Below, piece after piece: positions 36,040 to 46,941 of a stretch of 64,000 nt of DNA. Below the pieces are notes generated by a model, which was not told where the DNA came from, made no database searches, and worked only from the letters and a program-made list of their open reading frames with translations. Position numbers and translations under genes: made by a program. Numbering within the stretch: the stretch's first letter is position 1; each line of letters begins with the position of its first letter. Source of the stretch: Guadua angustifolia (lineage: Eukaryota > Streptophyta > Magnoliopsida > Poales > Poaceae); assembly GCA_036346375.1 (NCBI GenBank), contig CM070520.1:18390852-18454851 (forward strand), given 5' to 3'.

Positions 36040-36285
36040 GGGAGGGATTTATAGGTGCACCATTAGTCGGTTGGTGTATTCAATCGATCGATGTCTCACA
36101 TCAAGACGGTTGGAGTATCCAACCGTCGATGTGAGACATCGATCCCTTAAATACACCAACCGGACCGATGGGACAACCTCGATGCGAGGAGGAGCCCTAG
36201 GCACTATCGGTCCTGCTGAAAACACCAACCGGATCGATGTTAAAAGACTCAAAACAATTTAGCGCCCATACTAATCGACAAGAAA
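36040..36285 (-). promoter_or_regulatory. Internal copy of CACTA subterminal repeats with TATA box
   Basis: Blocks such as 'caccaaccggatcgatg', 'actatcggtcctg' and paired 'gatgtgagacatcgat' recur here and in the right end at 41750-41990. On the minus strand CACCTATAAATCCC at about 36045-36058 is a good TATA box, followed downstream by a GC-rich leader made of 'ggcgagg' repeats (35735-36030). The arrangement copies that of the right terminus and could drive the TNPA-type gene. Confidence 0.55.
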
Positions 36286-36298
36286 TCTTCCTCCCCCT

Positions 36299-36375
36299 TG
36301 GCTAGCGCGAGGCGCTTGAGTGTCGCGGGCTCTCCCGACCGTGAGGTCTCGGGTTCGAACCCCGCTCGTGCCCCC
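36299..36375 (+). other. tRNA-like (pol III promoter-like) sequence
   Basis: A perfect B-box-like GGTTCGAACCC lies at about 36350 with an A-box-like 'tagcgcgaggcgcttga' about 45 bases before it. The T arm pairs over four bases, but the acceptor stem does not form with the upstream sequence, so it is not a working tRNA. A tRNA-derived SINE head or tRNA pseudogene is likely. Confidence 0.45.
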
Positions 36376-36396
36376 TAGCCCTTCTTTTTCGTCTTT

Positions 36397-37075
36397 TCTT
36401 TTATTTCTTTTTTTATTTGTTGTTTAACTACTGTTTCATTAAATAATTTTTAAAAATGCTTTTACCACTTTAGATTCATTTAGTCTTTTTTTAAGATTTC
36501 TTTTTTTTGAATCTACTGTTTAACTATTGTTTCATTAAATAATTTTTAAAAATGCTTTTACCACTTTAGATTCAATTAGCCTTTTTTGTAAGATTTCTTT
36601 TTTTAAATCTGCTGTTTAACTATTGTTTCATTAAATAATTTTTAAAAATGCTTTTACCACTTTAGATTCATTTAGCCTTTTTTTAAGATTTCTTTTTTAT
36701 TTAATCTACTGTTTAACTATTGTTTCATTAAATAATTTTTAAAAATGCTTTTACCACTTTAGATTCATTTAGCCTTTTTTTAAGATTTCTTTTTTAAATC
36801 TACTGCTTAACTATTGTTTCATTAAATAATTTTTAAAAATGCTTTTACCACTTTAGATTCATTTAGCCTTTTTTTTAAAGATTTTTTTTAAATCTCTGTT
36901 TAACTATTGTTTCATTAAATAATTTTTAAAAATGCTTTTACCACTTTAGATTCATTTAGCCTTTTTTTTAGATTTTTTTAAAATGTCTTGTTTAACTATT
37001 GTTTCATTAAATAATTTGTAAAAATGTTTTTACCACTTTAAATTCATTTAGCCTTTTTTAAAGATAGTCTTTACA
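36397..37075. repeat. Minisatellite, seven copies of about 94 bp
   Basis: Each unit carries 'gtttaactattgtttcatt', 'aaataatttttaaaaatgc' and 'ttttaccactttagattca' in order; copies start near 36422, 36528, 36613, 36711, 36806, 36898 and 36990. The T-runs between units vary in length. The right-most copy is the most diverged. Confidence 0.9.
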
Positions 37076-37398
37076 ATATTTTTTCCAACCATGTAATATA
37101 AATTAACATTATAGAAAATTGTAAGAAATAAAGTAATTTTTGCACTCTTATAATTCCATTGCAAATTGTCACCTTGTTATATTAGTACAGAGGACTTTGA
37201 ACAATATTGTTAGTCAAATATTAGTACAATTTGAACAGAAAATACAGAAAACCACTAGAGGAATGAGAAACTAGTATGTTAGTAGTCTATTACACCAAAA
37301 GAAAGCAAAGCAATCCTTATTTGCTAACATACTTTGCTTTTACAAGTGATCCTTCATTATGATCGCGGCGTGACGTAGGGAGAATCCTCTCAGATCAT

Positions 37399-40300
37399 TC
37401 AGACACTAATGTCTACATCCACCGTGAAAGGAGGCAACTCGTCAAACCGATTATACTCTTCTTCGTCTGGCGCCTCAATTCCGACAATCCTTCTTTTACC
37501 CGAAGAACCACGTGGCGCCTTGGTCGATCGCTCATCGCTAGTCTTCTCCTTTTGCTTTTTCGGTTTCTTTGTCCATGTCCATCACATAGAATACCGTGTC
37601 ACATCATTAGCGAAGCACGAACGGTTCGTCCCTATAGGCCACTTGCTTGAGGTCCACAGTTGTCATACCGCACTTATCGATATCCACTACCGCCGGTTTG
37701 ACCCATTGGCACCAAACAGAGGGACTTTTAATGGCACATACTCCAGCTCCCAGATCTCCTCTATGAAACCATAGTAGGTGTCCATCTTTCCATTTTTGTC
37801 CAAGGCATCTATACGGACACCACTGCTTTTGGTTGGTGCTCTTGTTATTCGGGTTGTCGTGTAAAATGTGTACCCATTTATCTCATACCCTTGAAATGAT
37901 ATGATTGTTGTGGGCGGTCCTCGAGCCAAGAGTTTCAATTGTTCATCGTCTGTTGCGCTTGCCCAACAGCTTGCTTTTGTAACCAATCTAAAATGATCCA
38001 TTTGCTCCATCGCGATCCACTTATCGACTTCTCTGGGTATTGGGCGCAGAGACTCATTTCGTGATCATAGATATACGGAGCCACTATAGTTGCTTGTTTC
38101 AATACCGTGAAATGTGCTTGTTTAAATGCAAGTAGATCGTCGCTATAGGATTCTTTTCTCCCTAAAGTCCCTTTTCCCTGTAGCCTCCCCTCATGGCGTG
38201 ATACAGGGACGCCAATCGGATTCAGATCATCAATGTAACTAACACAAAACTCGATCACCTCCTCTCAGGTCGACACCTGCGCAATGCAATTTTCAGGCGA
38301 GACCGTTACTGAACATACTTCTTTAGGATACCCATGTACCTCTCGAAGGGAACATATTGTGGAGGAACACAGTCCGAGAATTTCTATCTCTTTAACAATG
38401 TGGACCATGAGATGGACCATAATATCAAAGAAGGATGGAGGAAGATCATCTCAAGGCTAACTGGACTATTGACCATGTCATCATGCAAACTAGATACCTT
38501 ATTCGCTCGATGACCTTCTGCGACACCGCATTGAAGAACGAACACGCTTTATGATTGTCCTCGTACCCAATCTGGCGTAATACCTCGCACCGCCATCGGG
38601 AGCAATCAGGTCATCAACACATGACAATCATGGGATTTTATGTACGATTTTATTCTCTTTCATGTTTATGAGTCTCCTTATGTTCGAGGAGTATCTAGAA
38701 GGGACCTTCACACTATTCAAGAACTTAATCATGTTTTTTTTCTCTTCCTTACTCAGAGTGTAGCTCGCGGGGTGGAGGTAATGTTGTCCTTTCTCTCTCT
38801 TTTCCGGATGTAGGTCGCTCCTCGAGTCCCAATAGTCAGAGGTCCTTTCGTGCTTGAAGTGTATCTTTTGACTTACTGCACATATCTAGGAAACCTAGTA
38901 GGTTCACGCAGACATTCTTCATGATATGCATGAAGTCCAAAGGAGTGGCGGACCTCTAAGTCTTTCCAAGAAGGTAAGTCCCAAAATATTGACTTCTTCT
39001 TCCAAATGGCCTTCGTGTGACCTTGTTCACCGGGACAGTTTGCTACGAGACCTTTTCCAAATACTACTTTCAGATCCTTTACCAAAGAAAATACAAGCGT
39101 CCCCATCGCGATGCATGGGCTTTACGCTTCTCTTCCGTCCCATCAAAATTCTCACCCTTCCTCCGTGAACGGGTCCTTCATATGGAGGAACCTACGGTGG
39201 CCCATGTACACAACCTTTCGAGAGTTTTTAGGTACTTGCTGTCCGTATCCTCTAAGCAATGGATGCGTGCTTTATATCCTTTGATAGATAGGCCCGATAG
39301 ATTACCAAGTGCAGGCCGATCGTTGATGGTTACGAATAGCAATGCACGAGAGTGAAGTGCTCTCTTTGTACTCATCCCATACACGTACACCATCATTCCA
39401 CAGTGTTAACAGATCTTCAACCAACGGTTTGAGGTACACATCAATGTCGCTTCGAGTTGCTTCGGCCTTGGATAAGCAATGGCATCATAATGTACTTCCG
39501 CTTCATACACAACCAAGGAGGAAGGTTGTAGATACATAGAGTCACGGGCCAAGTCTTTGGATCGCTGCTCATATCGCCGAACGGGTTCATCCCATCCGTA
39601 CTCAACCCAAACCTTATGTTCCTTGCATCCTCAAAGAAAGTCCGGGGTATGTTCTATCGACTTTCCTCCACCGGGAGCCATCAAGAAGGTGCCTTAGCCT
39701 TCCGTCGTCCTTACGGTCTTCCTTGTGCCAACAAGATCATCCGGCATGCGCTTTGTTCGCAAATAAACGCTTCAACCGGGGATTACAGGAAATACCACAC
39801 CACCTTAGCAGAGGTCTCTTCTTCTTCGCCGCCCTCTACCTCACAGGTCATCACGCTGGTCTTATACCGCAAGTTTTGCACACCGACAAGTTTCCAAATC
39901 CTCATACTCATTGCGATAAAGGATACAATCATTACGACATGCATGTATCTTCAGACCTCCAACCCCAAAGGGCGCATAACTTGTTTGGCATCGTCGTAGT
40001 TTCGGCGGTGTGTTCCCCTCTGGAAGTAACTTCTTTATGAGGCATAACAACTCGTCAATCCCTTATCGACAATCCATTGGTCGCCTTCCATTGCATCGCC
40101 TAGTGTGGTACGCAACTTTTTATGGCCTGTCGACGCTTTGGGTACAACAGTGTTCCGTGGTCCTCCCATAGGCGCCGGAACTTTTCGTAATGTCTTTCAT
40201 CGATGTATTCTCCTCTCCATCACGCAAAGATCTGGTCTAGGTCATCATCACCACACTCCCCAATGTATCTTCGAAGAACCGTGTTGACCAAATAGTCCGG

Positions 40301-40559
40301 ATATTGTTGTCCGCTCTTCTTCTTCACCGCCTTCTGATAATCTCTTCTTCACCGTGCTTGGTCCAAAGGTATAGTTTGACATGAAACCTCTTGTGAGCAA
40401 ATGAAAGTGAAGGTGGCTGGATTTTGGCCACTCCTTCTCATTCTTGCGATCTATGCATGGACAGATATGTAGCTCGACGTCGTGTGTGCATCGGCCAAGA
40501 CGAAGAAAATCTTGCAAACCCCGCAAGAACTCCGGGAGCGACGATCCATGTACATCCAT
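37399..40559 (-). pseudogene. CACTA TNP2-type transposase, fragmented
   Basis: The start at 40559 reads MDVHGSSLPEFLRGLQDFL, then ICPCIDRKNEKEW and LLTRGFMSNY: the N-terminal part of TNP2-family (Transposase_21) proteins. Further on come LKIHACRNDCILYRNEY (about 39960) and SIFWDLPSWKDLEVRHS (about 38970). The C-terminal DUF4216-type part is at 38010-37690 (ISFQGYEINGYTFYT, MDTYYGFIEEIWELEY), and the gene ends FTVDVDISV with TGA at 37399-37401. TNP2 proteins cut and join the element ends. Several frameshifts and stops break the frame into at least six pieces, so this copy is dead. Confidence 0.85.
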
Positions 40560-40649
40560 CGCCGGTCCATCTACATTATGTTACATCAAGATAACTGTTA
40601 GCTCATTTTCCGATAATGAATTGTTGAACCAAAACCTAAATATTAGCTA

Positions 40650-41650
40650 AATCCACACCTTCAATCCGAGCTAAATAATAATCCAAGTAAAATATAAACT
40701 CACACAACAAGTTTTTGCAACCTACAAAAAGAATTGGTCGATCAGAGTCTGAATTCAAAATTCTGAACAAAATTCACGACAGCATTGTTTTGCAAATTCT
40801 GTTGAAATTGTAACACCCTAAAAATTTCCAAATTATTATTCAATCATTTATTTTTATTTTTTTCTAAATCTCTAGCACTTAATTAATGATGTTTTCAAAA
40901 ATAATTTGCTGATGGAAATTAAAACCAAAATTATACTAGAAGTAATTTTCTAAGTTTAAAATATTCCAAAGTATTTTTTAAAACTTTTCTCAAATATTGA
41001 ACTCATTTTATATTTTCTATAAAGCCATTCATATTTCTAATATTATTTTAATTCGCAAATGAATTTAAATTTCTTCTTTTCCACATAACCATTGTCATTT
41101 GAAGATCCCAAACTCCATGATTTCCATGCATCATTCTCCCCCCAACTACGTGCAACCAAACCTCATCCTTCATCGATCGATGGAACTAAAACCTAAATTT
41201 AAGCTAGATCCGCACATTAAATGCGAGCTACATTATAATCCAAGCAAATTCTAAGCTTACACAACAAGTTTTTGTATCCTATTTGAAAAGATCAAGCTAG
41301 ATCTCTACATTCATAATCTTTCATCAATCATGGGAAAAGATCAAATTTTTTCATAATTCAAGCAAAAAGAGGCTCCATTTAACACCAAATGATGTGAGGC
41401 ATGATGTTACTAACCTTAGTTACCTTGGTTGCAGTAAAATGACCAAAATTTTGAAATTTGGACAGCACCTCCTCTACATTCATAATCTTTCATCAATCAT
41501 GGGAAAAGATCAAATTTTCTTCATAATTCAAGCAAAAAGAGGTTCCATTTAACACCAAATGAAGTGAGGAATGATATTACTAACCTTAGTTACCTTGGTT
41601 GTGAGTAAAATGACCAAAATTTTGAAATTTTGGGCAGCACCTCCCTCCCT
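40650..41650. repeat. CACTA 5' subterminal repeats, including a 168-bp tandem duplication
   Basis: Segment 41303-41470 ('ctctacattcataatctttc' through 'acagcacctc') is repeated at 41473-41643 with few changes. Another phrase, 'acacaacaagtttttg', recurs at 40710 and 41265 around a block starting 'tgtaacaccctaaaaatttc' (40808), which resembles the start of a Gypsy LTR but has no visible other end. No gene is seen. Confidence 0.65.
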
Positions 41651-42145
41651 TGAAGCTCTTGGTCAAGCTCCACCGTTCTTTTCGCAAGCAGTTGAAATGA
41701 TCTGGTCCGCAGAGAGCGGAGGAGGAAGAAGTTTAATTGGAACTCGAGACGGTTGAAGACACCAACCGGTACTGATGGTCTCACATTAGTACCGGTTCAT
41801 CTCACGAACCGGTACTAGTGAGCTCCCGCTAAATAGTACCGATTCGTTACACTAACCGCATCGATGTGAGACCATCGATGCGGTTGGTGTCTTCAACCGT
41901 ACTAATATCCCCATGACCTCAGAGCCGTTGAACCGGATCGTTCTAACTATCGGTCCTTGTTCAGTACTCAACCGTCTTGATGGGCCGATAGGAAAGGTCG
42001 ATTCTGTAGTAGTGTTATATCCATCGCGTCTTAAATCAACCTATACTCAAAAACACTCAATTGAAATATGTCAGCCCTTTAATACTTTATTGCTATCAAT
42101 TACCAAAATTCAACCGAAATTGAGGGCCTAGATGCTTTCAAAGGG

Positions 42146-42669
42146 TTAGACGGGAGAGGAAAGGATGGAGTGGGGGATAAGGGGTGGTGTGAGAGGAAAG
42201 GATAGACAGGAGATAAGGGGATGATTGTATTTGTGAGAGGAGGGGAGAGGTTTGTGAGAGGAGGGGAGAGAAGAGAGAGGTGGAGTAGGAGAGGCAGCTG
42301 ATTCATCGGTACTAGCTACTTTTAAAAGAGTTAAGATAAAGATGAACATATTTTCTTTGGAAAGAAAAAAGTACTGATAGCTAAAATATCTCATTTCATG
42401 GCTAAAATATCTCATTTCAAAGAGGAAAGTATCAGTCTGTTGCAGAACTCCAATCTTGATAGTTGATTTCACAATCCAAAGGTCGGTCCCTTCTTTTTCG
42501 AATTATATTGCATCTAACTAAGGCCTCCAGTCCCGTCATTCCCGTGTAGCCCCGTAGGTTTAAAGCAACACGCGTTTAACGTTCTTCTCGTCACTTCCCT
42601 TGCGGTTTTACCCAACACAAGTCTACTACTTCGGGTAGCACCGCTCGTCCTCGCTTCTCCCGCCGACCA
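42146..42669 (+). promoter_or_regulatory. Upstream region of the GATA/TIFY gene
   Basis: The first 160 bases after the Copia are purine-rich ('ggagaggaaaggatgg', 'gaggggagaggt' repeats). The rest holds a likely 5' UTR. No clear TATA box could be assigned. The Copia TSD lies about 525 bp before the first ATG, so the gene's more distal upstream DNA is separated from it by almost 25 kb of transposon. Confidence 0.45.
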
Positions 42670-44684
42670 ATGCAGCAGCCGTCGCCGCCGAGCGGCAGCG
42701 GCTGCGCCGCCGCCATGGACGAGGACTCCTTCGATGTCGTGCTCCCTCCGGACTTCCTCTTCCAGGGAGACGACGACGACGACGACGGGTACACGGACGA
42801 ACCGGTGATGGAGGAGCAGCAGCAGCAGCAGTTTGGGGAGGCGCATACGCAGGGTGGTGAGGATCGGCTGTCGATGTCGTACCACGGCCAGATGTTCGTC
42901 TTTGACTCCGTGCAGCCGCAGAAGGTGAATGGCTTCTCAGGAAGAGCTCGGTGACTATATATATATGTTTCTTTCTTTGGTTTCCATTTAGACTCTGGTC
43001 AGTCGTGGAAACTGATTTATTGAAAGAATTAGGAAGGTTTTTTGTGCTGTTTTGCATTGGTAGATTAGTTATGATCCAGACCTCTTCTATTCTTGACATT
43101 TTGTAAGATATCATAGTAATTAAGTGTAGCTAATTCGAGTTAGTTGCCCAGTTCTTGCAATGTTGCCCATTAACGCATGAGTATACATAATATTTGTGCA
43201 ACTTTGAAAAAGAAAAGTATGGAAGTCACCTCTTATGAGTATAACCAAGACCAAGGCAAGGTTTTAGCCCTTAACCAGTTTAATATGGATTGTGCTAATT
43301 CTCATGTCATCTTAATCTTCTTTGATCCTAACGAGAGAGCGAGCTAGCATAAATTCCAATCTAAAAACCGTTTCGATCTTCGTCTGTAAAATTCACGTTG
43401 TGCATATGTACGTAGCAGCACAGTATTCAGTACTTATATGCTATCTATTGCAGTGTTCAGTACTTACATGCTATTGCAGTGTTCAGCACTTCAGAGCAGG
43501 GATAATTGACACTTTGCCACTCTAAGGTTGGCACTTTAGGAAATATTACTTGTTGTCTTAATAACATATGGCCCTTGAACCTATATATCATTGAGATAAC
43601 GAGTGATATTTTCTGAAGTGCCAACGAATAGAGTGGTATAGTACAAATTATTCCAATAATTAATTATTAATTTTTGAGGATTTGTTGGTCTACGGTGACA
43701 CATGAATTCATGTCTTCCCTGCACTTCTTATGTTGTTGAAACATTCAGTACTTCACTGTTCTTGCAAATCTGGTCTCTGAAGATGATGGAATCTGCATTT
43801 CCAATCCTACAACCGTTGATGCCGATTACAAAGATGTCTCTGCCGTGTATTTTTGTTTTGCTAAGGTGTGCGTTCATGTTTAAGATATCAGATTGCAGCA
43901 CTTACAAGTTACAATGCTGTGTGCCTGTACACAGGTTGAAACTATCCTCTTGCTTCTGAATGGACAGGAAATTGCTCCTCAAAGCGTGAAACCACAACTC
44001 ACTCACCTGGTAAACTAAATTATATTCCTTTGATCAATTTCGAACAATTAATTCTGTCGCACAGAATACTTTGTAGGAGATGAACGTTTTGAACTTTTCA
44101 TCAGGTACAGCCCATTGTTGTTCCCCAGAACTTCGACAGACCGGCTGCGCTGATGCGGTACAGGGAGAAAAGGAGGAATCTAAAATCCATTGTGAAGCCG
44201 GATTACAGTGGCCGAAGGGAAGTCGCTTCGAGGTACGCGTCCAATGCACAATTGTAATAGGTTCGTTCGATTGGTTTGTGCCCGGTTGCTACTTATCTGC
44301 TGCTTTTTGCGCATTTTGCCAATTCAGGATGAAACGTGTGAAAGGGAGATTTGCAAAGAGTCCTGAGAACTCCTTGGCTGCTACTGTACACAGCCAGGGA
44401 AAGACAACTGAGCCGACTTTGTGAGTACTTGATGCTTCCATCGTTCCATGAGATTAAATTCTGAAGATGCATTGATGCTGAAGATGCATTAATTCTGAAG
44501 ATGCATTGATGCTGCTGGCTGACTGCGTACACTCTTTTATCTATGCAGCTGCACCAACTGCAGAGAAAGTAGCGATTCTACGCCGAAGATGCGCCGTGCT
44601 CCAAATGGATCGAGAACATTTTGCAATGCTTGTGGGTTGATGTGGGCAAAATCCGTTAGTGCTCCTCCCAAGCCTTTCCCTTAG
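42670..44684 (+). CDS. TIFY/CCT/GATA (ZIM-like) transcription factor, five exons
   Basis: Exons are 42670-42924, 43935-44009, 44105-44232, 44328-44420 and 44549-44684; all donors are GT, all acceptors AG, and phases fit, giving 228 residues. Domains in order: an acidic N-terminus with Asp and Gln runs (exon 1); a TIFY-like motif SYHGQMFVFDSV at the exon 1-2 join, continued by ILLLLNGQEI; a CCT-like domain ALMRYREKRRN...RREVASRMKRVKGRFAKS (exons 3-4); and a GATA zinc finger C-X2-C-X20-C-X2-C ending TFCNACGLMWA (exon 5). The 20-residue finger loop is that of the TIFY-containing GATA class. The protein should act as a nuclear DNA-binding regulator. After LMWA the expected 'NKG' tail is absent; it reads KSVSAPPKPFP then stop, so the last intron may be retained in this reading. 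A second ATG at 42715 is a possible start. Confidence 0.85.
43499..43654. mobile_element. MITE in intron 1 of the GATA gene, about 155 bp
   Basis: Left end GGGATAATTGACACTTTG and complement of right end GGAATAATTTGTACTATA extend into shared 'CCACTCTA' and 'TTGGCACTT' blocks, giving inverted repeats of about 48 bp with few mismatches. It resembles in size and end structure the MITE at 28265-28419. The TSD is unclear. Confidence 0.7.
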
Positions 44685-45044
44685 ATGTCTTGAAAATCTA
44701 TAACTATTCTTTGCTTGAAGGTTTCTTCTAGGTATGCATAGTTTCTTTTCTGCTTTATGTAATTCTGATCAATTGGCTTTTGTGCTGCTTTACTAGAACA
44801 AAACTTCTCCACATTGGAGTAATTTTCTTAAAAAAGACATACCTCTATTCTTAACTGATTCTGATCAAAGCAAGCTAATAAATTGACTGATGATATATTT
44901 TATGAGAATATGGAAATATAACTAGCGGAGTAATTGCATAAACAGTGCCTTGGATCTCTCTACTGTTTCTTATCATGTAGACAACCTAGTTTTGCTGACA
45001 ACTACAATACCTGAGATAAATGTCATGTTACTTCAACTTTAGTA
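44685..45044. other. 3' flank of the GATA gene
   Basis: Probably 3' UTR or retained intron sequence. No other gene is seen. A possible downstream exon of the same gene starts near 45420 ('ctggtggagggcaaggatg') and stays open to a TGA near 45508, but its link to the GATA exons is unproven. Confidence 0.4.
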
Positions 45045-45280
45045 CTCCGTCCCATGCTTTTTTTACTTGACCTTTTTTTTTTAACTTTTCACGGTCTCCA
45101 AGATGAGAGTTTGATCATTTCTTTTTATAACTTTACATTAAGATGTACTAATAAAATTATAATATTATGAAACTATTTTCAACGACAAGTATAATGGCAT
45201 AATTTTTTGATTTTCGTATAATCAATCTAGATAGTTTTAAACTTATTGGCAGTCAAACAAGTAAAAAAGAATAGAGGGGG
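45045..45280. mobile_element. Stowaway-type (Tc1/mariner) MITE, 236 bp
   Basis: The left end CTCCGTCCCATGC and right end ATAGAGGGGG are of the Stowaway type (consensus start CTCCCTCCGT), and TA dinucleotides flank it at 45043-45044 and 45281-45282. The interior is AT-rich with the usual 'agtcaaac' and 'tttgatcatt' phrases. Confidence 0.8.
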
Positions 45281-45282
45281 TA

Positions 45283-45953
45283 GCTTCATATATCATTGCC
45301 ATTTTACTGTAATATTAATAGTTTCATAGATCATTCAATTCCCATGTTATCGAATAGAAACTAAATCATGTTATGTTCCTTTGTTTTCTTTACCTGAAGA
45401 GAAAAATAAGAAGGCCCACAAGCCCAGCTGGTGGAGGGCAAGGATGCCGACGATGCATTGAAAAACAGTCATCTAACCCAACAGGCTGATGGTTCTTTAG
45501 AAAAATGATGCTGCTTGATAAGAGTTTTTTTTAAAAAAAAATTCTTTAAGCGAATCTAGAACTTGGAATACTGAACTAACCGTGGTATATACACATGAAA
45601 GATTGCAGTTGTAGTTATTCTATTCATTCACATTGTGCAAAATGCAAGCACCGCCTGAGGCAGCAGTAGCATTGTTCAGGTTCAACTGAAAGAGAATAGT
45701 GACGACTGTCTAACATCGTACTGATGCTGAAGTTCTAGCCGTTGTTATTGTCTTCCGGTCGAATAGTTACCTGTGGAACCTCTGTTTTAGACATCATGCA
45801 AGATATGTTTATTTGTTGGACATTTGGCTTCTCATAAATTGATTAATACCATGCCAGATACTTTAACTTGACTATTTCGACAATTCCTGATTGTTCATGC
45901 TGGTATTGCATATTACTATGGCCAATGTTTACACGAAGAAGTGGTTATATAGC
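45283..45953. other. Spacer between the Stowaway MITE and the MULE
   Basis: Intergenic DNA; apart from the possible GATA exon near 45420-45510, nothing is recognisable. Confidence 0.4.
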
Positions 45954-45963
45954 TTATTTTATT

Positions 45964-46597
45964 GATTTTTTTTAAATAATATATTTTAAAAAAATTACAG
46001 AAATAATATGTCGAAAAAAAATTACAGAAATACCCCATAGTCGTAATTTGGAATTGACATACATCTCTGTCGCAATTCCAATTTGCGACAGAGATCCAGT
46101 CGCAATTTCAAATTGTGACAGAGACTTAGTCGCAGTTCCCTCTGTCGCAAATTGGAATTGCGACTCAAATCAATTGAATTTTTGAAAAATTTTGTAATAA
46201 TTCAGTTAGATAATTTTTTTACTAATTCATTGATTTAGAATTTGCAAAAAAATATATATTTAATCATCGATAAATATTATAAGATATTGGACGAGGGCAA
46301 CTAGATGGAATTTTTTTAAATAATATATTTTTGTAAAAAAATTACAGAAATAATATGTCGAAAAAAATTACAGAAATACCCAATAGTCGCAATTCCCAAT
46401 TGACATACATCTCTGTCTCAATAGTCGCAGTTCTGTCGCAAATTGAAATTGCGACTCAAATCAATTGAATTTTTTAAAAATTTTGTAATAATTCAATTAG
46501 ATAATTTTTTTACTAATTCATTTATTTAGAATTTGCAAAAAAAATATATCTAATCCTCGATAAATATTATAAGATATTGGACGAGGGCAATTAGATG
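45964..46597. repeat. Tandem duplication of the MULE left terminus
   Basis: The terminal segment 45964-46307 is repeated at 46308-46597, starting again at GAATTTTTTTAAATAATATA and ending 'ggacgagggcaa(c/t)tagatg'. The second copy lacks about 54 bases of the palindromic region. The right end has only one copy. Confidence 0.88.
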
Positions 46598-46941
46598 TGT
46601 ATTATTTTTGTTTTGCTCGTACTCCATTGCCATACCTGCAATTGAATAAAACAATATTAGAACAAAATTAAATGAACAATTCAACTGATGCAGTGATTAC
46701 AAATAGAATTTGAATACAAGGTATCACACTTTACAGTCCAAAAACTCTAACAACTAGAATGCGATAATGACACATCCAACGAACATACAAATTCGAACCA
46801 AATAGAATTCGGTAATAATACACCCAACATCCATACAGGCATTACACATCATATGACCATAAATGCATTACAAATAGGAATTCGACATATCACATTGACA
46901 TGCAACCTGACAATTACATACGCGGAGCCCGTACAACAATT

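Larger units (their letters stand above)
28907..42014 (-). mobile_element. CACTA (En/Spm) transposon, 13.1 kb
   Basis: The left end is CACTACTACGGAAA and the complement of the right end is CACTACTACAGAA; the flanks are a 3-bp TTA TSD at 28904-28906 and 42015-42017. The same TTA occurs once, uninterrupted, at the matching place in the left Copia LTR. Subterminal regions of both ends are packed with short 'accgcatcgatg', 'ccggtac' and 'atcggt' repeats in both directions. The element carries TNP2-like (37399-40559) and TNPA-like (31806-33003) genes and an Ulp1-like coding region (29510-30925), all on the minus strand and all damaged. It also holds minisatellites, a long inverted repeat and a tRNA-like sequence. 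Confidence 0.93.
17329..42140 (-). mobile_element. SIRE-like Copia LTR retrotransposon (minus strand), interrupted by CACTA
   Basis: The element is flanked by a perfect TSD, AAGGG, at 17324-17328 and 42141-42145. On the plus strand each LTR starts TGTAG(A/G)ATCAAGG and ends GATGCTTTCA. The left copy (3' LTR) is 17329-18737; the right copy (5' LTR) is 27439-28906 continued at 42018-42140, because a CACTA element and a MITE sit inside it. The internal region 18738-27438 holds gag, protease, integrase, RT, RNase H and a further ORF in that minus-strand order, the Copia order. Without the later insertions the element is about 11.5 kb, as expected for the SIRE/Maximus group. All genes carry stops or frameshifts. 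Confidence 0.92.

Noticed and set aside
36397..37075. Seven regular repeats, considered as a centromere-like satellite
   Set aside because: Only seven copies of about 94 bp inside one CACTA element; a local minisatellite is enough.
40805..41180. 'tgtaacaccc' start considered as a Gypsy solo LTR
   Set aside because: No matching 3' end or TSD was found.
42626..43114. Minus-strand open frame of 162 codons over GATA exon 1
   Set aside because: It is the shadow of the GC-rich exon; the plus-strand reading has domains and splice sites.
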